A DNA stretch of 64,000 bases from JAGQPD01 sp020426865 (GCA_041399065.1 JAWKTN010000004.1:868001-932000); one strand, 5' to 3'; shown: positions 1 to 9,828, counted from the first letter of the stretch. Numbers and translations are program-made. The notes: generated from the letters alone by a model not told the origin.

Positions 1-1271
1 AACAATTTGGCACATTCGAGGTATCGTTGATCATCGGTCAGTCGATAGAGACGTGCCATGACTTCATTCATGCCACCGTATTCCCCGGCGATGTATCGAT
101 TCCACATGTTGATCCGTGTTTCCGTCGGAATATTCTTCAGGCGGGCGTAGACCCAGTCGGCCATGCCGCGGGAGATTTCTAGTGCCTTTTCATTGCCTCC
201 GACTTCGTAGCAATCAAGCAATCCAGCGAGAATCTTGTGGAGCGTGTAGTAAGGAGCCCAGATATTGTCATCCTTTCCTCCATATTTTGCTCCTTGTTCC
301 AACATGATGAATTGGTCGGGAGGATAGGCGCTGATGAATCCCGTGCCCCAATTCCAGTAATCGTGGCGTATGCCATCCGACGTAAGGTCCGAACTGTACC
401 CGTCTTTTCCGGGGGCAGGTGGCACTTGAGTGGGGTCGGCGACGGCTGATGCGCCTTCGTCGCGCGGCTTGCCAGCCGACCGTGACAATTCATGGAGCGT
501 AGTGATCATGGTCTCCATCTTTTTCCGGAACGTGGCCTGCAAGTCTTTATCGTACGATGTGCTGGCATACGCTTGGGCAAGCGCCGACAAATAGTGCCCG
601 GTGGCATGCCCCCGCAATTTTGTCGTTTGGCTGTCCCATACCCCCAGCGGTCGAGCTCCGTCCGGCTGAACCTGCCCGAATGCATCGCGAAACATGTACA
701 AAAAACTGTCAGGGTCCGTTTCCACCAGTCTTGCCAGAAACTTGTTGCGGTTCATGATGAACGGCGTTTCTCGCTGCTGTGTATCCAGGTTCAACAAGAC
801 ATCACCCAATGGGAACGATTCACGTTCTCGCACGGGAACGGGCCCGTTCCCGTCCGTCGCAGTAACAGTCACGGTGGCACGAGGGCGAAACTCCGTGCCG
901 GGAACAATACCCGTCAGGGAGTAGCTTCCCGGTTGCAACACTTGTTGATTGTTCGTAGGAGACGGCCAAAGAACACGCACAGGTGGTCCCTGTTGACCAT
1001 CGGGGTACTCGGCGGAAATAGTGTAAGGCAAGTGGGGGAGGTTTCCGACGATCGTCCGCACGTCAATATCGGGCACGGACGAAGGGAGATAGCTATTGGG
1101 AGTTTTCGTGGATTCGCTCAAGATCGCATTTTCACTGTCGACGGCCACCTCGGCGGCCCGCACGCACTTTGCCGCTCCGGCGCCATCGCCAAGTCCCCAT
1201 GTAAAAATCATCAACGTGGCGATGACAACACAGTGACACACACTGGCATTCGCATCGGCAATTCGAAGCAT
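1..1271 (-). CDS. DUF1680 / GH127-type glycoside hydrolase, secreted (C-terminus beyond left edge)
   Basis: Partial gene read leftwards; about 423 codons are visible and the frame is open at base 1. The family (beta-L-arabinofuranosidase, GH127, DUF1680) cleaves terminal arabinofuranosyl residues from plant-type glycans. The frame shows family hallmarks: HATGHYLSALAQAYAST near residue 205, then APYYTLHKILAGLLDCYE and GEYGGMNEVMARLYRLT. The chosen start at 1271 gives a hydrophobic signal segment and has AAAGG about ten bases upstream; an ATG at 1325 in the same frame is possible. Residues about 85-150 look like a lead-in domain before the (alpha/alpha)6 barrel. The gene begins 216 bp from the divergent GATase1-like gene. 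Family assignment is by remembered motif and is fairly secure; substrate is not. Confidence 0.8.
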   Translation of the reverse strand, partial: MLRIADANASVCHCVVIATLMIFTWGLGDGAGAAKCVRAAEVAVDSENAILSESTKTPNSYLPSSVPDIDVRTIVGNLPHLPYTISAEYPDGQQGPPVRVLWPSPTNNQQVLQPGSYSLTGIVPGTEFRPRATVTVTATDGNGPVPVRERESFPLGDVLLNLDTQQRETPFIMNRNKFLARLVETDPDSFLYMFRDAFGQVQPDGARPLGVWDSQTTKLRGHATGHYLSALAQAYASTSYDKDLQATFRKKMETMITTLHELSRSAGKPRDEGASAVADPTQVPPAPGKDGYSSDLTSDGIRHDYWNWGTGFISAYPPDQFIMLEQGAKYGGKDDNIWAPYYTLHKILAGLLDCYEVGGNEKALEISRGMADWVYARLKNIPTETRINMWNRYIAGEYGGMNEVMARLYRLTDDQRYLECAKL

Positions 1272-1487
1272 ATCGGTTGCGGCCTTTCTTGGTGGGAACG
1301 ATGGATAGTCACGCTCGCCTATCATCGTACCACACGCGTTTTGCCCCACAAGGTTTTTACGCCACAAACATGATCCACACACGAGAGGAACTATTGTCGA
1401 CACTTCGAGGGATTCAACGCTACAATGCGGCATTCGATGATGGCGTACTCCCTGGACCTGGATCGGTCGTCTGCGAAAGCAAAAGGC

Positions 1488-2273
1488 ATGGCAAAGATTT
1501 ACTATGTTGGTGATTGGGCAGTTCAGCTGGGCCCGGTGTATGCCGAGTCGGCGTTCCATCATTCGGTGAAGGGTACGGAGATCTTTAATTATGGCACGTG
1601 GCTCGTTGAGGCACTTCAGTCCTCCGGGCAACATCGGGTGACGAGCGTGCCGTCGTGGGATTTTTACATGTTGCGACCCGGTGCCTATGAGGAGATCCTC
1701 CGTTCCTATGACGTACTGATCTTCTCGGACGTAGAAGCTCGGAATTTCCAGCTTTCTCCGGCCTTCTTCCAACGCGAACAATTCGGGAAACAATATCTGA
1801 CGTTCCCGGACCGCATTCGCTTGACAGTGGAAGCCGTGCAACAGGGTATGGGTATCATGTTCCTTGGGGGATGGCAAAGTTTTTCGGGAGACCGTGGAAT
1901 GGGCGGATGGGGACGTTGCGGCCTTCGCGAGATCTTGCCCGTCACATGCCTTGATCACGACGATCTCATCGAGAGTACCGAGGGATACTGTGCCGACGTT
2001 CTGCTTCCTCACCACCCAATACTCAACGGAATTGATCTTTCGCGGCTTCCACCGATCCTTGGATACAACCAAGTGCGATCTCGCGAACGAGCGGACGTCA
2101 TTGCGAATTGGCGAGGCACCAATGATCCACTGCTGGCGACGATGACCGTAGACCAAGGCCGCGCGGTCGCTTATTCCTCGGACCCGGCACCACACTGGGG
2201 GTGCAATTTCGTGTTTTGGGAACAGTACCAACGCTTCTGGCTAAACGTTGCCGATTGGCTTGTCGGCAACTAG
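1488..2273 (+). CDS. Putative glutamine amidotransferase-like protein (GATase1_like family)
   Basis: Protein of about 261 residues with the Rossmann-like layout of class I amidotransferase-like proteins: an N-terminal strand MAKIYYVGDW, a mid-protein strand YDVLIFSDVEARNF, and GMGIMFLGGWQSFSGDRG where the nucleophile elbow would sit. No Cys is visible in that elbow, so amidotransferase activity is doubtful. The C-terminus has AYSSDPAPHWGCNFVFWEQYQRFW, typical of the planctomycete family that binds or processes carbohydrates with unknown chemistry (PF07090-like, from memory). The start is uncertain: ATG 1488 matches the family N-terminus, while in-frame ATGs at 1425, 1437 and 1440 would add 16 to 21 unlikely residues. 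Its stop overlaps the stop of the convergent esterase gene. Confidence 0.7.
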   Translation: MAKIYYVGDWAVQLGPVYAESAFHHSVKGTEIFNYGTWLVEALQSSGQHRVTSVPSWDFYMLRPGAYEEILRSYDVLIFSDVEARNFQLSPAFFQREQFGKQYLTFPDRIRLTVEAVQQGMGIMFLGGWQSFSGDRGMGGWGRCGLREILPVTCLDHDDLIESTEGYCADVLLPHHPILNGIDLSRLPPILGYNQVRSRERADVIANWRGTNDPLLATMTVDQGRAVAYSSDPAPHWGCNFVFWEQYQRFWLNVADWLVGN

Positions 2274-3424
2274 GGTTGGTTCGTCTTGCCTTCGAGCCAT
2301 GGAATGAGTCGATCGGCCCAAAGCCGGGCGTGGGCCCGCTGCCCGGCCTCGCTGAAATGGACGCCACGGCCACCTTGTTCACGCAACGGTCCTTTAAGCG
2401 TGTCGGTATCTGGGCCTTGCAGCGCAATTCCCTCTCGCCATAACGACGCTTGTGCGTCGCGTATGTCGTCCGATCCCTCATCTCCCGGCACATGGTAAGT
2501 GGCTTGTGCAACGAACCAAGGCACGTCCCAACCGATTTCCGCGCGGGACCGCTCGACGAGTTTCGACAGGTACTCGCGATACAAGTCGCCGCGGAGGGTC
2601 CGTGTCGGGTCGCGTTGGTTAGCGTCGCTCTCCCCCTGATGCCACAACACGGCGCGAAAACCGTGAGGGCCAAGCTGTCGCATTCGCGCGATCAACCGGT
2701 CGAACGCCCGACCGTCGCTCGTCCAAGTACCATCACCCTGACGCACGACTCGCGACTCAATCGTTGGCGGATGGAGAAATGTAGCGTCACGAGGCAACCA
2801 TTCGCGGACACTCGTTGCGCCGATCCCACATGCAACAAAGCCCACCGGCTTGTTGTATCGCCGCACGATCTCGTCCCCAAGCGGTGGCAGAAAACTGCCT
2901 CCGCTACCGCTCGCTCCCGGCTGTGGGTCATTCGCAACGTGCCAACGCTGACCGTCGAAGACAACAACCCGGTTGGTTTCCGGCGTCAATTGCTTTTCAC
3001 CGTGATTTGCTGAATTCGACTGACCGGCCACAACAAAGATCTCACCCACACCGACGTGCTCCACAGAAGCTTGTCCGACAACCTCTCCGCCATGCAATTG
3101 TCGGAGATCCAATCGATACCATCCGCCGGGGTCAACGGGCAACGTAGCGCTGAACTGGTCTTGCACATGAGTCGCGCTCAAGACTTCCCACGACGGGTTG
3201 CCGCTGGCACCGATAAGTCGCCATTCGAGACGGGGAACGTCCTCCTCGTAGATCTGTAGCGTGCCAGTGACCGGCAACGACGTGCTGCCGCGATTGGCGA
3301 TTTGCACCACATGAAAGTCAACGGGCGCCAAGATCTCCAGCGCAGTTACCGACGACTCGAATGCCGATGACATCACGGAAGCGACGAGACTCAGTACGGC
3401 ACACGTCACCTGAGTCCGGGACAT
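2270..3424 (-). CDS. Sialate O-acetylesterase-like (SASA domain) secreted esterase
   Basis: About 384 residues. SASA-domain enzymes (carbohydrate esterase 6 / DUF303, SGNH-like fold) remove O-acetyl groups from sialic acids or plant polysaccharides. Visible motifs: VVAGQSNSANHGEK (nucleophile Ser in GQSN), LWHQGESDAN (block with the conserved Gln/Gly/Glu), and GVHFSEAGQRAHA near the end (catalytic His). An N-terminal stretch VTCAVLSLVASVMSSAFESS acts as signal peptide when translation starts at 3424; the longer frame to 3508 would run into the upstream Gfo/Idh gene and looks non-coding. It follows that gene on the same strand by 46 bp, so co-transcription is likely. The substrate is not readable from sequence. 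Confidence 0.82.
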   Translation of the reverse strand: MSRTQVTCAVLSLVASVMSSAFESSVTALEILAPVDFHVVQIANRGSTSLPVTGTLQIYEEDVPRLEWRLIGASGNPSWEVLSATHVQDQFSATLPVDPGGWYRLDLRQLHGGEVVGQASVEHVGVGEIFVVAGQSNSANHGEKQLTPETNRVVVFDGQRWHVANDPQPGASGSGGSFLPPLGDEIVRRYNKPVGFVACGIGATSVREWLPRDATFLHPPTIESRVVRQGDGTWTSDGRAFDRLIARMRQLGPHGFRAVLWHQGESDANQRDPTRTLRGDLYREYLSKLVERSRAEIGWDVPWFVAQATYHVPGDEGSDDIRDAQASLWREGIALQGPDTDTLKGPLREQGGRGVHFSEAGQRAHARLWADRLIPWLEGKTNQP

Positions 3425-3470
3425 GCATCTACTCGTTGCAAACGGCAACAGGTGGCCGACGCTGCCACGA

Positions 3471-4928
3471 CTACACCGTTTCTTTTGTGGGAATCTGGAA
3501 GCCCTCACGGTTGTTGTCCTTCAGCAATGCGTTGGCAGCTTCGGCATGTTCCCCGGTATGTCGTTCCGCGTCTGGATCGAACGTCAGCATCGGTCCGACG
3601 GTATAGTGATTGCCATCTTCCGGGATCCCCACACCGTGGCTCATGATGTCATGGAGTTTGGCAAAATGTAACGCGGCATCGGCATTGTCGCCGAACTTGC
3701 CAGCCTTGGCGTTGAATGGCACCTGCTGACCAAGTCGATACGAGTTATTCATCAAGTGGCCGAGCACACAGCCATAGTGGGCATCGTAGACGTTCCCATT
3801 GGCCATGGACGGGTCGCCGGCGCGAACGGCGGAAATAAAGCTTACCCAATTGCCACCGGGTGTCACATCACCGTCCGGCACCTTTACCGATTCGCCTTCA
3901 CTGCTTCCCTTTGCGTAGTACTTGCCGCGGACGATACGTCCACCGTCCTCGAAGTAGTACTCGTTTTCAACTTGTCGTTCGTAACCTTTGTAATTGACGT
4001 TGCGAACATTAAAGAACACCCATTGGCCGTTGGGGTACTCTGCCATGGCGAACATGGTATTGGGTGTCTCACCTTGATCATTCCATTTGAAACGCCCACC
4101 GATGGCCATTGCGCGAACGGGGTGTGTTTGGTCGGGATCAATGGCCCAACGTGCGACGTCCAGTTGGTGCGTGCCCTGGTTGTTCAGGTCTCCATTGCCG
4201 GTCTTCCAGAACCAGTGCCAGTTGTAATGAACGTAGTTGCCATGAAAACGATCGATGTCGGCCGGTCCTCGCCAGAGATTCCAATCGAGATTCGCTGGCG
4301 GATCGGAGTAATCCTTAAAGCCAATCGAGTTACGGGGTTTGCAGCAGTAGCCGTAGGAGATCTTCAATTTGCCCCATTTGCCCGCCTGGATGGCTTTGTG
4401 CAATCCTGCAAGCTTTGCGTCACTACGTCGTTGCGTGCCGTGCTGAATAACGACGCCATATTTTTTTTGAGCTTCAACACAGATACGTCCTTCACCAACG
4501 TCGTGGCTCATCGGTTTTTCGACGTACACGTGCTTCCCGGCTTGAGCAGCCCAGATGGTGATCAGCGAATGCCAGTGGTTAGGGGTGGCAACGGAAATTG
4601 CGTCGAGGTCTTTGTCCTCCAGGGCCTGGCGAACGTCGGCAACACAAACAGGCTTGGACTTGCCATCCGACTTATCAACCACCTTCTCGTAGGCTCGCCC
4701 TAACACCTCCTGATCGGGATCGATGAGCCACGCGACTTCCACGTTCGTTTGCCCCAGCCAACCGTCCATGTGACTGTTTCCTCGGCCGTTCAGTCCCGCA
4801 ATGGCGATGCGAACTCGATCGTTTGCGCCCCGAACTTGGGCGTGAACGGACCGGCGTGGCAACAGGGCGGCAGCACCGGCAGCGGAAGAAGTCGCAAGGA
4901 ATTGACGACGATTTGTAGTCGGGGACAT
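3471..4928 (-). CDS. Gfo/Idh/MocA family oxidoreductase with Tat signal
   Basis: 485 residues. N-terminal twin-arginine signal NRRQFLATSSAAGAAALL implies export of a folded, NAD(P)-loaded enzyme. The Rossmann domain shows IAIAGLNGRGNSH near residue 41 and the catalytic-lysine motif YVEKPMSHD near residues 135-143. The C-terminal half carries the WNLWRGPA and GTHQLDVARWAI blocks found in the many planctomycete members. These enzymes oxidise or reduce sugars and sugar derivatives with NAD(P); the specific substrate is unknown. It sits upstream of the SASA esterase on the same strand. A purine-rich GGAGATACC lies just before the ATG, a clear ribosome site. Confidence 0.9.
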   Translation of the reverse strand: MSPTTNRRQFLATSSAAGAAALLPRRSVHAQVRGANDRVRIAIAGLNGRGNSHMDGWLGQTNVEVAWLIDPDQEVLGRAYEKVVDKSDGKSKPVCVADVRQALEDKDLDAISVATPNHWHSLITIWAAQAGKHVYVEKPMSHDVGEGRICVEAQKKYGVVIQHGTQRRSDAKLAGLHKAIQAGKWGKLKISYGYCCKPRNSIGFKDYSDPPANLDWNLWRGPADIDRFHGNYVHYNWHWFWKTGNGDLNNQGTHQLDVARWAIDPDQTHPVRAMAIGGRFKWNDQGETPNTMFAMAEYPNGQWVFFNVRNVNYKGYERQVENEYYFEDGGRIVRGKYYAKGSSEGESVKVPDGDVTPGGNWVSFISAVRAGDPSMANGNVYDAHYGCVLGHLMNNSYRLGQQVPFNAKAGKFGDNADAALHFAKLHDIMSHGVGIPEDGNHYTVGPMLTFDPDAERHTGEHAEAANALLKDNNREGFQIPTKETV

Positions 4929-5167
4929 GGGGTATCTCCTTACCGGAAAGGAAGTTGCGAGGCAGGTCTTGCGGGATCCACATCATAACATAACATCAAG
5001 TGCCAAGTAAAATCGCGGCCTCAGCCTTTGCCTAGCTTGCAGTCGCGGTCGCCTGCGAATATCGTCTTAGGAACGCGTTTGTCCGCCAGAACATGGTTCA
5101 GGCAAAGCAATTGACGACCTAACTTGGCGAGATAGTGCCAGAAAGATCCTTCAAGGGAGTTGCCAGA

Positions 5168-6871
5168 ATGACGTTCAAATCGGCTCGTGCCGCCGCACTC
5201 TTGTTGACCGTGAGTATTGCACTGTTCTTTTCACCGTACACAGCGGCCCAGGATACCGCCCCGGAGGAAACCGCAATCGACCGTTATGTTAAGCAGCCCG
5301 ATCCGAGTTATACCTGGAAGGTTGTTTCATCGAAAGTCGAAGACGGTGTTCACATCGTTGTCATTGATATGACATCGCAGACATGGTTGACACCCGACAA
5401 GGTAAACCGGACGAAATGGCAGCATTGGGTGACATTGGCGTTTCCAGAAAAAGTGAAGTCCAACGTAGCGATGTTGATGATTGGCGGTGGGAGCAATGGC
5501 CGTGCTGCGCCGAACGGGCCCGACCAGATGGTGATACAAGTGGCCAAGGCCTCCGGGACGGTCGTGGCCGAGTTGCGGATGACGCCCAACCAGCCGTTGA
5601 TTTTTCATAACGATGGCCGGCCGCGAGTCGAAGACGATCTAATTGGCTATTGTTGGGATCAGTACCTGCAAACCAAGGATCCGAATTGGCTGCCGCGAAA
5701 TGCCATGGTCAAAGGGGCGGTACGTGCCATGGATACGATCACCGCGGTCATGGCATCGGAAACCGGCAACCACCAGACCGTTGATCAATTTGTCGTCGCG
5801 GGTGCATCCAAACGCGGGTGGACAACCTGGCTAACCGGCGCCGTTGACAAACGCGTGGTGGGGATCGTCCCGATTGTCATTGATGTACTGAACGTCAACA
5901 CTTCAATGCGACATCATTTCGCCGCCTATGGCTTCTGGGCACCCGCCGTTGGCAACTACGTCCAACATCGGATCATGGAACGGATGTCCGATCCAGCCCT
6001 GGAAGATCTCTATAAGCTCGTCGACCCATTTGCCTACCGTGACCGTTTGACCATGCCAAAACTGGTCCTGAACGCCGCGGGGGACCAGTTCTTTCTCCCC
6101 GATTCGTCCCAATTCTATTGGGATGGCCTTCCCTCACCAAAAGCAATTCGCTACGTCCCCAATACCGACCATGGGATGGACGGTTCGGACGCCATTGAAA
6201 CGGTTTCTGCGTTCTATCTGGGCATCGTGAATAAGCGACCGTTGCCTCAATTCGATTGGAAAATCAACGAGGATGGCACGATCCGTGTGGCGGCCAAAGA
6301 CAAGCCACGGGAACTACGATTGTGGCAAGCGACGAATCCCGAAGCACGAGATTTTCGCTTGGAAACACTCGGCAAGAAGTACACCAGTCAGTTGGTGGAG
6401 CTCAACGGTGAAGGTGAGTATGTCGCCAAGGTGCCCGAACCCGAAGCTGGATGGACAGCGTTCTTCGTAGAAGCGACCTATGACAATGGTGCGACAGTAC
6501 CTTTGAAGGTGACATCGGGAGTTCGCGTCGTACCGGACGTATTGCCATTTGCCGGAAAGGACCCCAGCCAACCTGCTTCCGTAACGGTCATTGGTTCGAC
6601 ACTCGACAAAGCAGCTGCCGAGGCCATTCGGGCCGGCGTTGAAGCATTAGTAAAACAGGGCAAATTCCCTGATGACGACGTAGAAATCCGTGTGGAAGGA
6701 CAGCGTTGCTACGTCAATTGGCAAACCGCCCCCGACCGCTTTCACGACGAAGCTGGAGGACTAGCCAAATTCCTGGAAGGACAAGGTTGTCGTACGGTGA
6801 GTTTTCAATTGGAATCCGGCCCAGAAATCACGCTCCCACCCAACGGGCAGCTCGAGTCGATAGGAAAATAG
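5168..6871 (+). CDS. PhoPQ-activated pathogenicity-related family alpha/beta hydrolase, secreted
   Basis: 567 residues from the ATG at 5168, chosen because AAGGGAG lies about nine bases upstream and the protein then begins directly with a signal peptide (ARAAALLLTVSIALFF). The body matches the PhoPQ_related (PqaA) family: MLMIGGGSNG near residue 105, a nucleophile elbow VAGASKRGWTTWLTG, an acid in NAAGDQFFLPDSS, and a His in NTDHGMDGSD. That gives a complete Ser-Asp-His hydrolase triad. The C-terminal 150 residues are a beta-rich accessory part. The protein is common in planctomycetes; its substrate is not established. The PQQ-repeat gene starts 17 bp after its stop, suggesting a two-gene unit. 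Confidence 0.88.
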   Translation: MTFKSARAAALLLTVSIALFFSPYTAAQDTAPEETAIDRYVKQPDPSYTWKVVSSKVEDGVHIVVIDMTSQTWLTPDKVNRTKWQHWVTLAFPEKVKSNVAMLMIGGGSNGRAAPNGPDQMVIQVAKASGTVVAELRMTPNQPLIFHNDGRPRVEDDLIGYCWDQYLQTKDPNWLPRNAMVKGAVRAMDTITAVMASETGNHQTVDQFVVAGASKRGWTTWLTGAVDKRVVGIVPIVIDVLNVNTSMRHHFAAYGFWAPAVGNYVQHRIMERMSDPALEDLYKLVDPFAYRDRLTMPKLVLNAAGDQFFLPDSSQFYWDGLPSPKAIRYVPNTDHGMDGSDAIETVSAFYLGIVNKRPLPQFDWKINEDGTIRVAAKDKPRELRLWQATNPEARDFRLETLGKKYTSQLVELNGEGEYVAKVPEPEAGWTAFFVEATYDNGATVPLKVTSGVRVVPDVLPFAGKDPSQPASVTVIGSTLDKAAAEAIRAGVEALVKQGKFPDDDVEIRVEGQRCYVNWQTAPDRFHDEAGGLAKFLEGQGCRTVSFQLESGPEITLPPNGQLESIGK

Positions 6872-6888
6872 GGTGCGAGACAAAGACC

Positions 6889-8094
6889 ATGCTTGAGTTG
6901 GTTACAATCTGCGCGCTCTGGACAGCAAACTGGCCGCAGTTCCGTGGACCCAATGCGGATGGACACGTCGTGCAGGTAGTGGCGCCACTGGAATGGTCCG
7001 ATACCAAGAACGTTGCCTGGAAGGTAAATATCGACGGTCTCGGGTGGTCGTCTCCCGTGGTCGTCGCGAACCGAGTCTATGTGACAACCGCGGTCGCGAA
7101 AGGGGAAGGGCTATCGTTGCGAGCGATAGCGATCGATGCAGATTCCGGTGAAGTCATTTGGGACCGCGAAGTCCGGTCGGTGGAACAATCGCCGCAGATT
7201 CACACGAAAAACAGCCACGCCAGTCCGACCCCGATCGTTCACGACGGCGCTGTTTACGTGCATTTCGGGACGTTGGGAATGGCCAGATTGAAGGCTGGCG
7301 ATGGTGCCATCCAATGGCTTTGTACGGAACTTCAATATCCGCCACAACACGGCAGCGGCGGGTCTCCGCTTCTCTGCGATGGCCGATTGTTTGTGGTCTG
7401 CGATGGCAGCTCCAACCCATACGTCGCGGCCGTTGATGCAGCGACCGGACGCGTCGCGTGGAAAACTCTGCGGGCGATCAATGCCAAGATAAGTCATTCG
7501 TTTGTCACGCCAACGGTGGCACACGTCAATGGCAAGTCGCAATTATTGGCACCGGGGCCCGGTCACTTTGCGGCTTACGACACGGAATCGGGTGAGGAGA
7601 TCTGGCGAGTCGTAGCGGCAGGTTGGTCGGTCGTGCCACAACCAGCGATTGGACACGGAATGGTCTTCTATAATCACGACTACGATAACCCGGAATTGAT
7701 GGCGGTGCGTCTGGATGGTCAAGGAGATGTTACGGATACGCACGTTGCCTGGCGCCTGAAACGCGGTGCCCCCAGCACTCCGTCGCCGTTACTCGTCGGA
7801 GACGAACTCTACTTCGTCGCCGACAATGGCGTGGCAACCTGCGTCGATGCCAAAACCGGCAAGGTCCATTGGACGCAACGACTGGGGGGGAAGTTCTCCG
7901 CGTCACCGATTTTCGCAAATGGTCGCGTGCTCTTCCTCAACGAAGACGGGCTAGCGACATGGGTGCGTGCAGGAAGGGACTTTGAAGTGCTGGGAAAAAA
8001 CGAGCTGACAGGACGCACGCTAGCCACCCCCGCCTTCGCCGTTAACGCAATGTTCCTCCGCACCGACGAATGCTTGTATAAGATTGCGGAATAA
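6889..8094 (+). CDS. PQQ-like beta-propeller repeat protein (BamB-like), secreted
   Basis: 401 residues from ATG 6889; the open frame extends 183 bp further upstream but that part overlaps the preceding gene and lacks family character. It opens with WPQFRGPNADG, the standard start of planctomycete PQQ-repeat proteins, then repeats blades with AIDADSGEVIWDREV, AVDAATGRVAWKTL, AYDTESGEEIWRVV and CVDAKTGKVHWTQRL. These blades form an eight-bladed propeller; such proteins are usually scaffolds or orphan quinoprotein-like modules and are rarely catalytic. No dehydrogenase catalytic residues are recognisable. The signal peptide is short and weak. The protein probably works outside the cytoplasm with the upstream hydrolase, which is inference from adjacency. 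Confidence 0.85.
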   Translation: MLELVTICALWTANWPQFRGPNADGHVVQVVAPLEWSDTKNVAWKVNIDGLGWSSPVVVANRVYVTTAVAKGEGLSLRAIAIDADSGEVIWDREVRSVEQSPQIHTKNSHASPTPIVHDGAVYVHFGTLGMARLKAGDGAIQWLCTELQYPPQHGSGGSPLLCDGRLFVVCDGSSNPYVAAVDAATGRVAWKTLRAINAKISHSFVTPTVAHVNGKSQLLAPGPGHFAAYDTESGEEIWRVVAAGWSVVPQPAIGHGMVFYNHDYDNPELMAVRLDGQGDVTDTHVAWRLKRGAPSTPSPLLVGDELYFVADNGVATCVDAKTGKVHWTQRLGGKFSASPIFANGRVLFLNEDGLATWVRAGRDFEVLGKNELTGRTLATPAFAVNAMFLRTDECLYKIAE

Positions 8095-8317
8095 CCGTGA
8101 CGACCAGCTCGCTTGCACCGCCGCCGACGGAGGCCGCAGACATGTTCCGCAAATCTGCACGAAAAAAGGCAGTCCCGGTACGGTTGGCTTCTGCCCCATC
8201 AGCCATCTCACAGCCGGAACTGCCACAGAATGTGTAGTTTCAGACCGCGCATTATTGCAGAAATTCTTGCGCTGACGGTGGCGAACTTACGCCAAAATCG
8301 TGCCTGATGCAAATCTG

Positions 8318-8929
8318 CTACTTGCGAACGTCACACGCACGTGCAACAAGTGCCGCAACCTCCGCCGCCGAATTGACCTGCAGCTTTTTCATGACGCTCT
8401 GCCGACGCCGGTCCAATGTCCGCGGACTAATCGCCAATTGATAGGCAATGGCCTTGTTGGGAAGACCAGCGATGATTCCGTCCAGCACCTCGCGCTCTTC
8501 TTCCGATAGCAACGAGATGCGCGCCGCTTCCTCCAATCGCGGCTGTAGGTCGCGGCGACGTTGACGAGTCCGTTCGGCGGCACGCTCGGCAATCGTGCGT
8601 AGATCCGCCGCGGAAAACGGCTTCTCCAATAGCGTAAACGTTCCCTGCTCCATCAGTCGCACCGCGGTTTTCACATCCGCATAGCCCGTCACAATGACGA
8701 CCGACAACATGGGATCCAGCTGGGCCAGCCGCCGATGCAACTGCTCGCCGTCTACCTCCGGCATCTTCAAATCGGTTAGCACGCAATCGAGCTCGCCCGG
8801 ACGGAATCGGGCCAACATCTCCGCGCCGTTCCCATACCCAACGCAATCGAATTCGCCACTAGCTGTTAAGATTCGGCAAACCAAATCCAATATTTTTGGC
8901 GAATCGTCAACAACTTGCAGACGATACAC
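8318..8929 (-). CDS. FixJ/NarL-type response regulator (REC + LuxR HTH)
   Basis: 203 residues from GTG 8929; that start is chosen because GGAG precedes it by nine bases and the REC domain begins almost at once. An upstream in-frame ATG at 9010 would add 27 residues without a ribosome site. The receiver domain has the acidic pair VVDDS, phosphoacceptor Asp in CVLTDLKMPEVDG, the Thr in IVTGYAD and the Lys in LLEKPF. The C-terminal 60 residues form a LuxR-type helix-turn-helix (LPNKAIAYQLAISPRTLDRR). No histidine kinase is adjacent, so it is an orphan regulator here. Confidence 0.87.
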   Translation of the reverse strand: MYRLQVVDDSPKILDLVCRILTASGEFDCVGYGNGAEMLARFRPGELDCVLTDLKMPEVDGEQLHRRLAQLDPMLSVVIVTGYADVKTAVRLMEQGTFTLLEKPFSAADLRTIAERAAERTRQRRRDLQPRLEEAARISLLSEEEREVLDGIIAGLPNKAIAYQLAISPRTLDRRRQSVMKKLQVNSAAEVAALVARACDVRK

Positions 8930-9010
8930 GGCTTTGGTCTCCAACAAGGAATAGTCGGCACAGATTCGTTTACTGCGGGACTTGCATTGCGCGAACGTTT
9001 CTGAATCCAT

Positions 9011-9303
9011 TCCACGGCAAGCCGTTTGGTTGGAATCCGGCCAAGCAGATTCGGCTATCTCCCTGCTCCCCCGTCAATTTCCATTGAAGCTGAATTGCGC
9101 CCGACGTGCAATCCAACTCCGCTGCAACGAGTCAGCGAAAATCCGCCTGCTTTTCACCGCTGGTATTCCATCCAGCCTAATCGGCCAAGTCCCAGTTTTC
9201 GATAGTCCCCCAGCCTATCCCCTCCAACCAGGAACCGCCCCCAAACCGCCCTACATCTCCAGATCGCCCAAATGCCCCGGTCGGGTAGCGCGTCTGGGCC
9301 TAT
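9011..9303. other. Intergenic, no gene recognised
   Basis: Open frames occur here on both strands but none shows a domain, start signal or composition I would accept. The right edge may hold decayed upstream sequence of the toxin-like gene: the frame of that gene is closed by a TAG at 9286-9288. Confidence 0.4.
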
Positions 9304-9828
9304 GTGCTTGGCTTGTACGCAGGAGCTTGCGAAGGTGGAAAAGCGCTTTCGTACCCCGCCCGATGGTTGGGGGCGGACTTCAGCTCCCAGGATCTGGAAT
9401 TAGAACGCGTCTGGCAGGCCGTTCGTGTTGACGAATGGACAAGGCTAAACACGCAGCGTTCTGCAGCAGTTATGGCAACGTCGACGTACGCCGCCGTTGC
9501 ATGGAACGTGATAGGTTCTTCCGCGAAAGCAGTGTTTGCAGCGCGGATTCGCGCGGCTGCGGCGCTGGGATCGCTGACCGCCGCGCAAATCCAGCAGTTG
9601 GTTTCGTCGTCAGGAGATCGAGTCGTCACATTGTTCACTCGATTGTCACAATCCCCCGTCGCATCGCAACAGCTGTATACGTCAGCCAATCCGAACCTCT
9701 GCAATCAGATTCAGCACGTGACAGGTAACACACAACTATATGTAGGCAGGATCCCGTATGACCTTTTTCAACGTCTGCTCTACGACGGCAAAATACTGGA
9801 ACAAACTACGCAAATGGGGGGGGTGTAG
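9304..9828 (+). CDS. Toxin-like protein fragment, frame broken at a G8 run
   Basis: 174 residues as read, beginning at a GTG with no clear ribosome site, so this may be the 3' end of a longer lost gene. Residues about 58-95 are Ala-rich and helical (AAVAWNVIGSSAKAVFAARI), followed by a compact domain ending YVGRIPYDLFQRLLYDGK. The frame ends at TAG 9826-9828 just after eight G residues. A minus-one shift in that run restores an open frame with sensible sequence (VDKAYLFTAEAMPIVHQYF) to a TGA at 9909-9911, which overlaps the next gene's ATG. The architecture, a C-terminal domain tightly coupled to a small downstream gene, resembles a polymorphic toxin and its immunity protein; this is inference. 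I do not recognise the family. Confidence 0.5.
   Translation: MLGLYAGACEGGKALSYPARWLGADFSSQDLELERVWQAVRVDEWTRLNTQRSAAVMATSTYAAVAWNVIGSSAKAVFAARIRAAAALGSLTAAQIQQLVSSSGDRVVTLFTRLSQSPVASQQLYTSANPNLCNQIQHVTGNTQLYVGRIPYDLFQRLLYDGKILEQTTQMGGV

Noticed and set aside
492..1373. 293-codon plus-strand frame
   Set aside because: Antisense to the DUF1680 hydrolase; the translated sequence is basic, low in hydrophobic patterning and family-less.
3756..4703. 315-codon plus-strand frame
   Set aside because: Antisense shadow of the Gfo/Idh gene, whose minus-strand reading has clear motifs.
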